Shown in pieces: positions 54,003 through 63,957 of a stretch of DNA of 64,000 bases. The DNA is taken from contig JAFZRN010000007.1 in the NCBI GenBank assembly GCA_017619835.1, forward strand, positions 62,001-126,000. Reading direction: 5' to 3'. Each line of letters opens with the position of its first letter. Positions within the stretch are counted from its first letter, which is position 1. The notes beneath the pieces were generated by a model. That model was not told the origin of the DNA. It did not search any database and saw only the letters and a program-made list of their open reading frames with translations. The position numbers and the translations under genes were made by a program. The stretch comes from Eubacterium sp. (GTDB taxonomy: Bacteria; Bacillota; Clostridia; Lachnospirales; Lachnospiraceae).

Positions 54003-54552
54003 CTTTTATACCCTCCCCGATCTCGTAGATCCTTTCCAAATCATTTTCCATCTTAATATAGCCGTCTATCCTGTCAAAATCCGTAATCTGACCGGACTTT
54101 ACTATCTCCTCCGACTTATAAACCCGGTCGGAATAATCGAGCATCAGATTCTCACCCAGGCTCCGGTTAAAGTAATACTCGCCCTGGCTGTTCATCTTGG
54201 TTTCCTGCTCATAGGAATATATCTTGGTGAGGCCGCCCGCATACAAAGAAACGCTGATCAGGATGATGGTCATGAATACGATCGAGAAAGCGGAAACCGA
54301 AAGCCGCTTCTTGGTCTTTACCCGGTGACTCATCCTGGTGAGCTCATTTTCAAGGTCGCGCTTAAAATCGGTGGAGAATTCCTGCTTCCTGTCGAGCTGC
54401 CTCATGCCGACCATGAGGGTGTAATAGATTTCCAGCTCTTCGTGACATTTCTTGCAGTTCTTCATATGAAGAACGAAGTCACTCTTCTTGTTATCGGGAA
54501 TCTTACCATCGATAAAGGGCATTATATACGATTGTGCCTCTAAATGATTCAT
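53980..54552 (-). CDS. membrane protein with N-terminal zf-HC2 zinc finger (anti-sigma-like)
   Basis: A 190-residue protein. The N-terminal zinc-finger pattern is HMKNCKKCHEE (His-x3-Cys-x2-Cys), typical of anti-sigma factors. One membrane span (about 88-108) follows, then an external domain (about 109-190) I do not recognise. No sigma factor gene is adjacent, which is unusual, since such proteins are normally encoded next to their ECF sigma factor. Its 3' end overlaps the polA start by 23 bases, so it may influence polA translation. The ribosome site is weak. Confidence 0.75.
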   Translation of the reverse strand: MNHLEAQSYIMPFIDGKIPDNKKSDFVLHMKNCKKCHEELEIYYTLMVGMRQLDRKQEFSTDFKRDLENELTRMSHRVKTKKRLSVSAFSIVFMTIILISVSLYAGGLTKIYSYEQETKMNSQGEYYFNRSLGENLMLDYSDRVYKSEEIVKSGQITDFDRIDGYIKMENDLERIYEIGEGIKDVEASAD

Positions 54553-54562
54553 ACGCCAAACC

Positions 54563-54595
54563 TGATTATCCGTCTAATAGTGATTATCCGTCTAA
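54563..54595. repeat. tandem 15-bp direct repeat upstream of the zf-HC2 gene
   Basis: TGATTATCCGTCTAA occurs at 54563-54577 and 54581-54595, with an 18-bp period, and a CTAATAGTG motif is repeated around it. It is within 45 bases upstream of the zf-HC2 start. It could be a regulator site or a small slippage duplication. Confidence 0.6.
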
Positions 54596-54602
54596 CCTAA
54601 TA

Positions 54603-54632
54603 GTGAGAGCCAAGATAAGTCTCAGCTCTCAC
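54603..54632 (-). terminator. hairpin after ilvC, terminator-like without T run
   Basis: A perfect 8-bp stem GTGAGAGC with GCTCTCAC, extended by inner AGA/TCT pairs, 28 bases past the ilvC stop. No T run follows, so it may be a processing or stabilising hairpin rather than a terminator. Confidence 0.4.
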
Positions 54633-54659
54633 ATAAGTAAAATGTTTCTTAATCAAGAA

Positions 54660-55694
<1,035 letters not shown>

Positions 55695-55710
55695 CTATTA
55701 TATAAATAAT

Positions 55711-56208
55711 TTAATTATTTGCGTTATCGTATAAACCTCTTGTAAGTCCCGTGATACCGGTTCTTACAAGTTCAAGGATCTCAAAGCCGTCAAGAAGATT
55801 GATGAAGGCCTGTATCTTGCTTATTGTACCTGTCATCTCAACCATGAGTGAATCGGGTGAAACGTCTACAATGTTAGCTCTGTATACATTTGCAAGAGTG
55901 ATTATCTGCTGTCTCTGCTCGTTGTTAGCCTTAACCTTGAGAAGTACAAGCTCTCTGCAAACTGACTCTCCGTCCTTAAGTTCTGTGATTGAAACGACAT
56001 CTTCAAGCTTATTAAGCTGATTCTTGATCTGAGAAAGAATTTTGTCATCTCCGGTGACGACTACAGTCATCCTCGAATATTTGGGATCCTGTGTCACGCC
56101 TACAGTAAGACTGTCAATGTTGTAACCTCTACGGCTGAACATACCGGAAACACGGCTGAGCACACCGGATGTATTGTCTACGATTAGCGAAAGTACCTTT
56201 GTTCTCAT
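55711..56208 (-). CDS. ilvN: acetolactate synthase small (regulatory) subunit
   Basis: Regulatory subunit that gives valine feedback to acetolactate synthase. It has 165 residues: an N-terminal ACT domain (LSLIVDNTSGVLSRVSGMFS, RGYNIDSLTVG) and a C-terminal ilvN domain. ATG 56208 follows AAGGAT. The large subunit ilvB is not adjacent and not in the window. Confidence 0.96.
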   Translation of the reverse strand: MRTKVLSLIVDNTSGVLSRVSGMFSRRGYNIDSLTVGVTQDPKYSRMTVVVTGDDKILSQIKNQLNKLEDVVSITELKDGESVCRELVLLKVKANNEQRQQIITLANVYRANIVDVSPDSLMVEMTGTISKIQAFINLLDGFEILELVRTGITGLTRGLYDNANN

Positions 56209-56238
56209 GCTCTCACATCCTTTCTTTAGAATTTAAAC

Positions 56239-57021
56239 CTACCCGTTAATTTTAGTTTTATTACCCATTAATGTCAAGGAGTTTCTGATAAGCTTACGGA
56301 ACGATGTGCCCGTTTTATCAGCCACCTCCTGAACCTCCTCATGCGAAAGCCCTCTGTCCAGAATTCCGGCCGCCATATTGGTGATACAGGATATTCCGCA
56401 GACCCTCACACCGAGCGCATGAGCATACATTGCTTCCACCGCCGTGCTCATTCCCACAGCATCGGCACCCAGTGTCCTGTAAGCCCTGATCTCAGCCGGT
56501 GTCTCATAGTTCGGACCCGTCGTCTGAAGATAAACGCCTTCCTCAATATCAATACCTATGGAAATAGCACTCTTCATTATAGTTTTCGAAAGCCTCGGGT
56601 CATAAACGTGAGTCATATCATGGAATCTGCTGCCCGTTCTCTCAGTAAGATCTACCCCAATTAAAGGAGACGGAACAAAAGACGTGATATGATCCTTGAT
56701 TATCATAAGATCACCCGGCAGGAAGCTTAAGTTGATGCCGCCCGCTGCATTGGTAAGGATAAGCGTGTCTATACCTAGCTCCGTGATCATGTAATCGATG
56801 GGCTTAATGACCTGCTTCATCGTATAGCCTTCATAATAATGGATACGGCCCTGCATTACTGCAACATCAACCCCCTCGAGGGTTCCGACCACTATGCGTC
56901 CCTTATGTCCCTCGACTGTGGACTTAAGAGATGGATCGATCTCGCTGTAGTCAATCATTTTCCTTGCATCGACTTCCTCAGCCAGCTGTCCTAAACCCGA
57001 ACCTAATACAATACCTACCAT
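56239..57021 (-). CDS. punA: purine nucleoside phosphorylase, short N-terminus
   Basis: Phosphorolysis of inosine and guanosine for purine salvage. It has 260 residues of the trimeric PNP family: VLGSGLG at 5-11, NAAGGIN, GPNYETPAEIRAYRTLGADAVGMST. It starts MVGIVLGSGLG, so the 20-30 residues that normally precede the GSGLG loop are missing. The codon two before the ATG is TAG, which rules out an in-frame extension, and a strong GGGGGT site precedes it. The other active-site parts look complete. Whether it folds normally is open. Confidence 0.93.
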   Translation of the reverse strand: MVGIVLGSGLGQLAEEVDARKMIDYSEIDPSLKSTVEGHKGRIVVGTLEGVDVAVMQGRIHYYEGYTMKQVIKPIDYMITELGIDTLILTNAAGGINLSFLPGDLMIIKDHITSFVPSPLIGVDLTERTGSRFHDMTHVYDPRLSKTIMKSAISIGIDIEEGVYLQTTGPNYETPAEIRAYRTLGADAVGMSTAVEAMYAHALGVRVCGISCITNMAAGILDRGLSHEEVQEVADKTGTSFRKLIRNSLTLMGNKTKING

Positions 57022-57032
57022 ACACTACCCCC

Positions 57033-58418
57033 TTAATACACTATCACCGGGATGCCGGCGTCGACCTCGAAGAACAGCGTCTGCGCATTGTAATATGGCA
57101 TGTTGACGCAGCCATGAGATCCGTTGTAGGTGTAGATATTTCCGCCGAAGCTGCCTCTCCAGGTAGCGTCATGGAAACCTATACCTCCGTTAAATGGCAT
57201 CCAGTAAGTAACCTTGGTTTCATAATCATCTCCCTTAAGCACTGCGGGAGACTGTTTATAAGCGATGCTGTAGATTCCGCCGGGTGTGCCTCTTCCGAGA
57301 CCCGTATTACCCGTAACCACCGGCGATGTAAGCACCTGCGAATAATCCTTATAGAAGAACATCACCTGATTTGCAAGGTCCACCTCGCAATAAGTACCTC
57401 CGATGTCATCGCCCTTCTTATTATAGAAATAACCCCTGCTGGTAAGCGCCGGCTCGCGCTCCACATTGTTGCGATGGATGATATCCTGGAAAAGCTGCTC
57501 CGTCTCGGTATCAACATCCACGTACCAGCCGTAATGCGAATTCGTGATCATGACCCTCTTATGGTCATGGGTCTTGAATTCCCTGACATTTTCATATGTA
57601 TTATGAGCAAGCGCGAATCTCTCCACCAGCTTCCTCACTCTGTTCTTATTTACCGAAGTCTCGTAGGTCGGCGTGATCTTGATCATCTCGAATATCTGGC
57701 TCTTCTCGATGGGGATCGTGCAGTCGGCCAGCTGATAATTGATATCCATTCCTACGATCGAATTGCAGAAGTCAACGCATTTCTGGACCTTCGGGCTCTC
57801 GGAATTGAATTCGGAAACCGAGTATACCCCGGCCGCCTCGATATCAACTTCCTTCTCTTCGTTATATATGGCCTTCTGGATCAGCTCATAGACTTTCTCT
57901 TCGCTGGCGATCACCGTACCCGGATCCTGGTCCACCGCAACGACAACTCCCTCGTCGGTAAGCTCGATGGTGGGATTCTGCGGCTCCTTCATCTTCTTTT
58001 TATCCATTGAATCGAAGCCCGCCAGCATAGCTCTCAGCTTCGCCTCATTAAACGTTATCCTCTTTCTTATATCATAGGGTTTTGCGGAAAATGTTTTCGG
58101 CCACATATACGCTTTCTGACCGCTCTTTATCCTCTCGAGATCATCTTTGTAGCTATATTTAAGGTCTATGTCATTACCACGGATCTGATACGTATTATCC
58201 CTGAAAATGACTTCCACCACCACATCCGAAGCATTTTCATAAAGCTTCTCCTCAGCGTAAGCTACCGACTTACCGCTGAAATCGGTGTTGTTGATCCTTG
58301 TAAATGGATAATAGTTTTTATAAGACATTATCGTGCCGTACTCATATGTAAGAAGTGCGAGTCCGGCTATACTTAAAAGACCGATCAGAATGATTCTTTT
58401 TACCTTATTGTCCCACAT
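57033..58418 (-). CDS. L,D-transpeptidase (YkuD) with PG-binding-type N-terminal domain
   Basis: Cell-wall enzyme that forms 3-3 peptide cross-links. It has 461 residues: an N-terminal membrane anchor (about 8-26), an extracellular YoaR-like region (about 40-320) and a YkuD domain (about 335-461) with SHGCVNM (Cys near 437) and PFNGGIGFHD. The active site is intact. ATG 58418 follows GAAGG. It follows the phosphoesterase gene by 26 bases and precedes punA by 11 bases. Confidence 0.92.
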   Translation of the reverse strand: MWDNKVKRIILIGLLSIAGLALLTYEYGTIMSYKNYYPFTRINNTDFSGKSVAYAEEKLYENASDVVVEVIFRDNTYQIRGNDIDLKYSYKDDLERIKSGQKAYMWPKTFSAKPYDIRKRITFNEAKLRAMLAGFDSMDKKKMKEPQNPTIELTDEGVVVAVDQDPGTVIASEEKVYELIQKAIYNEEKEVDIEAAGVYSVSEFNSESPKVQKCVDFCNSIVGMDINYQLADCTIPIEKSQIFEMIKITPTYETSVNKNRVRKLVERFALAHNTYENVREFKTHDHKRVMITNSHYGWYVDVDTETEQLFQDIIHRNNVEREPALTSRGYFYNKKGDDIGGTYCEVDLANQVMFFYKDYSQVLTSPVVTGNTGLGRGTPGGIYSIAYKQSPAVLKGDDYETKVTYWMPFNGGIGFHDATWRGSFGGNIYTYNGSHGCVNMPYYNAQTLFFEVDAGIPVIVY

Positions 58419-58444
58419 GTTATCGTTTACCTTCGTAAAATGAT

Positions 58445-59227
58445 TTATTTGAATCTCACAATTACAACTTCAGGGCAGTTGTTGATCTTGATCTTTACGG
58501 AATGCTGCCCCACTCCGTTTGTAACGATCTCGACGGCATTTCCCTCTTTATAAAGTCCGTAGTCGTACTTCGGGAAAAGCCTGAGTCTCGGCGATATCAC
58601 TCCGCCAAGCAAAGGAAGCCTCACCATTCCTCCATGGAAATGGCCCGCCAGTATAAGGTCTGCTCCCCAGCCGCTGTAGCCCTTTATAAAGTCCGGCGTA
58701 TGCGCAAGCAGTATCGTATATGCATCCTCCGGCTTCTTTCCGAGAAGCCCCGCCATCACAGACTTATTAAGGTCCGGGAAATGTATTCGTCCGTAGAACT
58801 CTATCGGGATATCCAGCCCATAGATATATACATCATCAAACAACCTGACATTATCATTCCTAAGTACCGTGACCCTGGGGTCCAGCCTCTTTAAGAAGCG
58901 CTCAAAATCAACGCCCTTATCATAATAATCAATCGAAAGCTTCTTCTCATGATTACCGTATGCATAGAAAACCTTATGCTTTTTTGCCATGGCATTTATC
59001 AGCTTAAGGCATTGAAGATCATCTGAAGGATCCTCGTTGGAGTTAAGCATGTCGCCGCCAAGAAGTACGCATTCGGGTTTTTCTTCTTTAAGAATACGAA
59101 GAATATCTTTTTCAAAAAGGCCGCCCGCAGCCTCATGGTAATCCGAAAGAAAGGCAATGCATTTACCCTTAAGGCTTTCGGGAACACCATTATCCACGGT
59201 ATACTCGGTTGTTTTAATCCTTCTCAT
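58445..59227 (-). CDS. calcineurin-like metallophosphoesterase
   Basis: A 260-residue phosphoesterase with the five metal motifs: SDYHEA (about 28-33), GGDMLNS, GNHE, LLAHTPD and GHFHGG. The first motif has DYH where DLH or DxH is usual, so ligands are kept. No signal peptide is clear. The family includes YkuE-type and other wall or nucleotide phosphatases; the substrate is unknown. ATG follows the scpB stop with no gap (TAGATG). Confidence 0.85.
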   Translation of the reverse strand: MRRIKTTEYTVDNGVPESLKGKCIAFLSDYHEAAGGLFEKDILRILKEEKPECVLLGGDMLNSNEDPSDDLQCLKLINAMAKKHKVFYAYGNHEKKLSIDYYDKGVDFERFLKRLDPRVTVLRNDNVRLFDDVYIYGLDIPIEFYGRIHFPDLNKSVMAGLLGKKPEDAYTILLAHTPDFIKGYSGWGADLILAGHFHGGMVRLPLLGGVISPRLRLFPKYDYGLYKEGNAVEIVTNGVGQHSVKIKINNCPEVVIVRFK

Positions 59228-59812
59228 CTATGTGGTTACCTCAATACCTGCTTCCTCTTCAGCCTGACGTCTGAAGTCTTCTATCTTATCAGGTGATATG
59301 TCGGGGAGCTCATCCACGCCGGAGATACCGAAGCTTCTCAGGAAGTCATCGGTGGTTCCGAAAAGTATCGGATGGCCGGGAGCATCAAGTCGTCCCACCT
59401 CGCATACCAGGTTATATTCGATAAGGCGGTTTATAGCATGACTGCAGGATACGCCTCTTATCTTCTCAATCTCCTGTCTGGTCACAGGCTGCTTATATGC
59501 AACTATCGAGAGTGTCTCGAGAAGAACATCCGTAAGGACATGCTTCTTCGGCATATTTACAATCTTTGCCAGGACATCATAATATTCATTCTTGGTGCAG
59601 AGCTGGTATTTGCCGTCCAGCTCGATGAGTCTTATACCACGGTTCTCTGCGGCATATTCCTCCTTCATCTCGGCTATAAGCTTATGGAGCTCCTTTTTCG
59701 AGAACTGGTTATCCTCATCCGAGAGAGCATCTATCAGCTTATTTTCCTCAAGTGCCCCGCCGATCGCGAAAAGCACCGCTTCTATTGTAGCTTTAATTTC
59801 AGTGTCTATCAT
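59228..59812 (-). CDS. scpB: segregation and condensation protein B
   Basis: Winged-helix dimer subunit of the SMC-ScpAB complex. It has 194 residues, with AIVEAVLFAIGG-like start (TIEAVLFAIGG), LETLSIVAYKQPVTRQEIEKIRG and GRLDAPGHPILFGTTDDFL. It is 32 bases downstream of scpA. Confidence 0.96.
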   Translation of the reverse strand: MIDTEIKATIEAVLFAIGGALEENKLIDALSDEDNQFSKKELHKLIAEMKEEYAAENRGIRLIELDGKYQLCTKNEYYDVLAKIVNMPKKHVLTDVLLETLSIVAYKQPVTRQEIEKIRGVSCSHAINRLIEYNLVCEVGRLDAPGHPILFGTTDDFLRSFGISGVDELPDISPDKIEDFRRQAEEEAGIEVTT

Positions 59813-59844
59813 GGTTACTCAAATCCTGTTTTCTATAGAATCAT

Positions 59845-60591
59845 TTATTCAAGTGAATCGATAAGTATATCTCCGAACAGTCCGTCCTGCCTTATGGTAA
59901 GAGCTCCTGTCTTCATAAGCTCGAGTATCGCAAGGAAGGATACGATAAGGTTCAGCTTTCCGCGCTTTGAACCGAGCAGCGTCCTGAAGTTGATGCTCTT
60001 AAGGCCTTTGATCTCATTTCTTATCTCGACCATCCTGTCCTCAAGCTTGATCTCTTCCTTCGTAATGGTACCGAACTTACTTCTCACGGGATCGACCCTG
60101 TCAATCTCGCGCCTGAGCAGCGTATGGAATATCTCGCTCATCTGCTTCATGGTGATCTCACTTAAAAGCTCTGCCGGATCAACCTCTTCCTTAACCTCTT
60201 TAACTTCCTTCGGGATACTTTCCGATTTGAAATAAGCGTTCGATGCGTCAATGGACATATCTTTAAGCTCCATCGAAGCATATTTATACATCTTATATTC
60301 AATAAGGCTTTTTACAAGCTCAGCTCTCGGATCTTCCTCATCATCCTCCTGCTCCTCTTCCTTGGGAAGCAGCATCTTGGATTTGATGGATATGAGTGTT
60401 GCCGCCATAACGAGGAACTCACTCATGATATCCATATTTTCCTCTTCCATGGAGTCCAGGTATTCGAGATACTGTCTTGTGATCTCAACGATCGGAATAT
60501 CAAATATATTGAATTTGTTCTTTTCTATCAGATGGAGGAGAAGGTCCAGCGGCCCTTCAAAATTCTCCAGCTTAACGTCAATCTTGTTCAT
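59845..60591 (-). CDS. scpA: segregation and condensation protein A
   Basis: Kleisin subunit that bridges the SMC heads. It has 248 residues: the N-terminal NFEGPLDLLLHLIEKNK and a C-terminal winged helix (LLGSKRGKLNLIVSFLAILELMK, partial). An acidic linker lies near residues 77-88 (EEEQEDDEEDP). It overlaps gpsA by one base. Confidence 0.96.
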   Translation of the reverse strand: MNKIDVKLENFEGPLDLLLHLIEKNKFNIFDIPIVEITRQYLEYLDSMEEENMDIMSEFLVMAATLISIKSKMLLPKEEEQEDDEEDPRAELVKSLIEYKMYKYASMELKDMSIDASNAYFKSESIPKEVKEVKEEVDPAELLSEITMKQMSEIFHTLLRREIDRVDPVRSKFGTITKEEIKLEDRMVEIRNEIKGLKSINFRTLLGSKRGKLNLIVSFLAILELMKTGALTIRQDGLFGDILIDSLE

Positions 60592-61601
60592 TACTCTCTC
60601 CAGGTCAGTGATGATGCTTCCTTCTTTCTGTCTCTCGTAAGAAGATCATGAAGCGCATCCTTTGCCGGATAATCTTCGAAAAGGATCCTGTTTACATTCT
60701 CGACTATCGGCATCTCGATGTCGTATTTGAGGGCAAGCTCAAGTGCTGCCTTTGCGGAATAAACACCCTCAACTACCATCTTGACCTCATCCATTGCTTC
60801 CTGATAAGTCTTGCCCTGACCCATGAGGTATCCGGCCTTTCTGTTACGGCTGTGCTGTGAGGCACAGGTAACTATAAGGTCGCCTGTTCCCGACAATCCT
60901 GAAAATGTCTCGGCCTTTCCACCCATTGCAATACCAAGAGCGGACATCTCATGTATTCCTCTGGTGATAAGGGCAGCCTTTGTATTATCTCCGCAGCCAA
61001 GTCCGTCGGCGATACCTGCAGCGAGGGCGATGACATTTTTAAGAGCACCGCCAAGCTCGATACCGACTACGTCGGGGCTTGTATATACTCTGAAGGTATC
61101 AGCCATAAATGTATCCTGAACCTTCTTTGCAAGGCCCTTGTTGTCAGCTCCTACAACAACAGTCGTAGGCATCAGCTTACCAACCTCCTCTGCATGGCTC
61201 GGACCGGAAAGTACCGCAACCTGTGCTGTAGGGATCTCTTCCTTTATAACCTCGGAAAGTCTCTTAAGTGTGCTCTCCTCGATACCTTTGGCAACGTTCA
61301 CTATGATCTCATTTTCGGGGATATAAGGAGCAGCAGCATGAGCCGTGCTTCTTACGAAGGGTGAAGGAACAGCCATGATGACCATATCCTTATCCTTAAG
61401 AGCAGTCTCCATATCCGTCATAAACTCAACTGTACCGGGAAGAATGACACCGGGAAGCTTTGTCCTGTGCTCGGAAAAAGCTTTAAGCATAGCCACCTCT
61501 TCGGGGTCGATGGACCAGACAGTCATCTCATGTCCGTTTTTAGCAAGCAGATTAGTAAGGGCGATTCCCCAGCTTCCTGCTCCAAGTACGCAAATCTTCA
61601 T
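60591..61601 (-). CDS. gpsA: glycerol-3-phosphate dehydrogenase (NAD(P)+)
   Basis: Makes sn-glycerol 3-phosphate from dihydroxyacetone phosphate for phospholipids, feeding PlsY next door. It has 336 residues with the dinucleotide motif GAGSWGIALTNLLA at the N-terminus, the ELGGALKNVIALAAG catalytic region and SGTGDLIVTC. Its ATG follows the plsY stop with no gap; AGGAGGG lies upstream. It overlaps scpA by one base. Confidence 0.97.
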   Translation of the reverse strand: MKICVLGAGSWGIALTNLLAKNGHEMTVWSIDPEEVAMLKAFSEHRTKLPGVILPGTVEFMTDMETALKDKDMVIMAVPSPFVRSTAHAAAPYIPENEIIVNVAKGIEESTLKRLSEVIKEEIPTAQVAVLSGPSHAEEVGKLMPTTVVVGADNKGLAKKVQDTFMADTFRVYTSPDVVGIELGGALKNVIALAAGIADGLGCGDNTKAALITRGIHEMSALGIAMGGKAETFSGLSGTGDLIVTCASQHSRNRKAGYLMGQGKTYQEAMDEVKMVVEGVYSAKAALELALKYDIEMPIVENVNRILFEDYPAKDALHDLLTRDRKKEASSLTWRE

Positions 61602-62276
61602 CTAAACTCCCTCCTGCTTCTTAAAGTGGAATTTATTCTCTTCATGATTCATAAGTCTTATGATGTTGGCCTTATGCTTATAGATAGCGACAGATGCGAA
61701 GATGACCGCGATCACGACACTCTCGATAAAAGCAGCCTTAGAAGAAGGCACGCTCATATCGAAGCATAAAAGCCCGCATACTCCAAATATTATGTAAACC
61801 ACAACAAACTCGATCATAAGCAGGATCGATCCAACAGACATATATTTCGAGATAGCTATCGCACTTACGAAAAGTACCAGCAGGATAACTATCATCAGTG
61901 GCTGAAGAAGTCCCACTACAGTTCCGCCGATAGTCGCGATACCCTTACCGCCCTTAAACTTAAGGTAGAAGGGAAATACGTGTCCGAGAACCGCACCCAG
62001 GCCGACATAAAGTACGTAAAGAAGGTAGGTGTCGGGAAAACGGTCCTTCAGGATGATACGTGTGATAAGGCATGGGATAAATCCCTTCAGAAAGTCCCCG
62101 AGAAATACGATAAGTCCGGCCTTGAAGCCCATAACCCTGAGAGCATTTGTGGTGCCCGAATTACCGCTTCCGTGCTGTCTTAAATCCACGCCTGCTATCT
62201 TGCCGTAAAGCACACCGGTCTCGATAAGTCCGAAGCCGTATCCGATGACAAGAAGTATAATTCGAAGGAAAATCAT
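61602..62276 (-). CDS. plsY: glycerol-3-phosphate acyltransferase PlsY
   Basis: Membrane acyltransferase that uses the acyl-phosphate made by PlsX. It has 224 residues and about five membrane spans. Motifs are [15 protein letters not shown], and [17 protein letters not shown], both conserved. It overlaps der by four bases (ATGA). The C-terminal tail is slightly longer than the usual 190-200 residue enzyme. Confidence 0.96.
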   Translation of the reverse strand: MIFLRIILLVIGYGFGLIETGVLYGKIAGVDLRQHGSGNSGTTNALRVMGFKAGLIVFLGDFLKGFIPCLITRIILKDRFPDTYLLYVLYVGLGAVLGHVFPFYLKFKGGKGIATIGGTVVGLLQPLMIVILLVLFVSAIAISKYMSVGSILLMIEFVVVYIIFGVCGLLCFDMSVPSSKAAFIESVVIAVIFASVAIYKHKANIIRLMNHEENKFHFKKQEGV

Positions 62277-63601
62277 AGATCTTTATCCTTCCTTTCTCTC
62301 AAAATGATCCTGATAGGTGTTCCGGTAAAGAGGAACGCCTCTCTAAGCTTGTTCTCAATGTATCTGGTATATGAAAAATGAGCCAGTTCCTTAGAGTTAA
62401 TGAATATAACAAAGGTAGGCGGTTTAACCGATACCTGGGTAATATAAAAGAGTTTTAACCTGCGGCCCTTATCCTGAGGCGGCTCATTTTCGGCAACAGC
62501 CTCCATGAGGATCTCATTAAGTACGCCTGTCTGGATACGAAGGCAGCAGAACTGCTCAACCTTATCGATGGTATCATAAAGTTTATTCAGGCGCTGGCCG
62601 GTAAGTGCAGACACGAAGAGCATCTCGGCATAAGGCATATAAGCAAGCTTCTGACGGATCTCCTTCTGCATCCTGTTCATGGTATTCGTATCCTTCTCAA
62701 TAAGATCCCACTTATTGACAACGATGATCATACCCTTGCCTCTTTCATGAGCGATACCTGCGATCTTGGTATCCTGATCGGTAACGCCCTCTTCGGCATC
62801 TATTACAAGAACGGCTATGTCGCATCTCTCCACCGCAGCTACGGTACGGATGATGCTGAAGCGCTCTATCTCATCCTTGATCTTGCTCTTACGTCTGAGA
62901 CCTGCAGTATCAATGAAAATGTATTCGCGCCCGTTACGCTTTATACGGGTATCAATGGCATCTCTCGTGGTGCCGGCTATATCGGAAACAATGAGTCTGT
63001 CCGAACCGATGAGACGGTTTATTATGGAAGACTTACCCGTATTGGGCTTTCCGATAACAGCGATCCTCGGGATATCCTCATCGATTTCCTCATCCGCTGT
63101 ATCACCGAACTCTTCGACAACTCTTTCAAGCATATCTCCGAGACCCAGCTTGCTGGCTGCGGAGATGGGATACGGGTCGCCGATCCCCAGATTATAGAAT
63201 TCATATACGAAGTTCTCGTACTTTTCGTAGTTATCTACCTTATTAACTACCAGGACAACAGGCTTACCGCTCTTACGGAGCATGTCCGCAACCTGAATAT
63301 CCGAGGCTGTAACTCCCGACTTCACATCTGTCAGGAAGAGGATCACATCAGCTGTCTCTATAGCGATCTCTGCCTGCTCTCTCATGGAGCGCATGATGAT
63401 ATCCTCGGCCTCGGTATCGATTCCGCCTGTATCTATTATAGTAAATTTATGATTCAGCCACTCTACGTCCGCATATATTCGGTCTCTCGTTACACCGGGT
63501 ACGTCCTTGACTATCGCAAGTCTCTCACCGGCGAGAGTATTAAAGAGTGTTGATTTTCCTACATTTGGTCTGCCGACTATGGCAACCATCTTCTTAGCCA
63601 T
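62273..63601 (-). CDS. der: ribosome biogenesis GTPase Der
   Basis: Double G-domain GTPase for 50S assembly. It has 442 residues. The first G domain has [12 protein letters not shown], the second [14 protein letters not shown], each with DTxG and NKxD motifs, followed by the KH-like domain. It overlaps yraN by one base and plsY by four bases. Confidence 0.97.
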   Translation of the reverse strand: MAKKMVAIVGRPNVGKSTLFNTLAGERLAIVKDVPGVTRDRIYADVEWLNHKFTIIDTGGIDTEAEDIIMRSMREQAEIAIETADVILFLTDVKSGVTASDIQVADMLRKSGKPVVLVVNKVDNYEKYENFVYEFYNLGIGDPYPISAASKLGLGDMLERVVEEFGDTADEEIDEDIPRIAVIGKPNTGKSSIINRLIGSDRLIVSDIAGTTRDAIDTRIKRNGREYIFIDTAGLRRKSKIKDEIERFSIIRTVAAVERCDIAVLVIDAEEGVTDQDTKIAGIAHERGKGMIIVVNKWDLIEKDTNTMNRMQKEIRQKLAYMPYAEMLFVSALTGQRLNKLYDTIDKVEQFCCLRIQTGVLNEILMEAVAENEPPQDKGRRLKLFYITQVSVKPPTFVIFINSKELAHFSYTRYIENKLREAFLFTGTPIRIILRERKDKDL

Positions 63602-63957
63602 CAGAAAGCTCCTTTAATATGCTCGATATTCCTGCCTGTGATCCCGATCACGTCAAAGCGGATATTTGTCCTCTCCACGTCATAGCCCTTACTCGTAAGA
63701 TAGCTGAGGGCGGCGGCATGGATCCTCCGCTGCTTCTTATAATCCACAGCCTCAAGAGGGTTTCCGGTCTTCGGGGATCTTCTGTATTTTACCTCGATAA
63801 ATACAAGGTAAATGGCATCCTGCGCGACTATATCGATCTCGGAATATCTCGTTCTGTAATTCACACAAAGAATGCTGTAGCCCTTATCTCTCAAAAAGCT
63901 GACCGCAGCATTCTCCCATGCTTTTCCAATTTTTCTTTTATTTAAGGACTCATCCAT
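63601..63957 (-). CDS. YraN/UPF0102 family endonuclease-like protein
   Basis: A 118-residue protein of the UPF0102 family with a restriction-endonuclease-like fold. It has [17 protein letters not shown] and the catalytic-type EIDIVAQD...FIEVKYR. ATG 63957 was chosen for domain start; a TTG at 63978 and its upstream frame stay open to the window edge. No strong ribosome site is seen. In many Firmicutes it follows rnhB; the last 40 bases are too short to show which gene precedes it. Confidence 0.9.
   Translation of the reverse strand: MDESLNKRKIGKAWENAAVSFLRDKGYSILCVNYRTRYSEIDIVAQDAIYLVFIEVKYRRSPKTGNPLEAVDYKKQRRIHAAALSYLTSKGYDVERTNIRFDVIGITGRNIEHIKGAF

Noticed and set aside
56209-56238. T-box or attenuator upstream of ilvN, and likewise upstream of alaS and hisZ
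   Set aside because: The gaps (30, 74 and 8 bases) are too short for a T-box and have no AGGGUGGNACCGCG-like sequence.
56931-58010. A 359-codon open frame on the plus strand opposite the L,D-transpeptidase
   Set aside because: The minus-strand frame has an intact YkuD active site and a membrane anchor; the plus frame shows no family motif.
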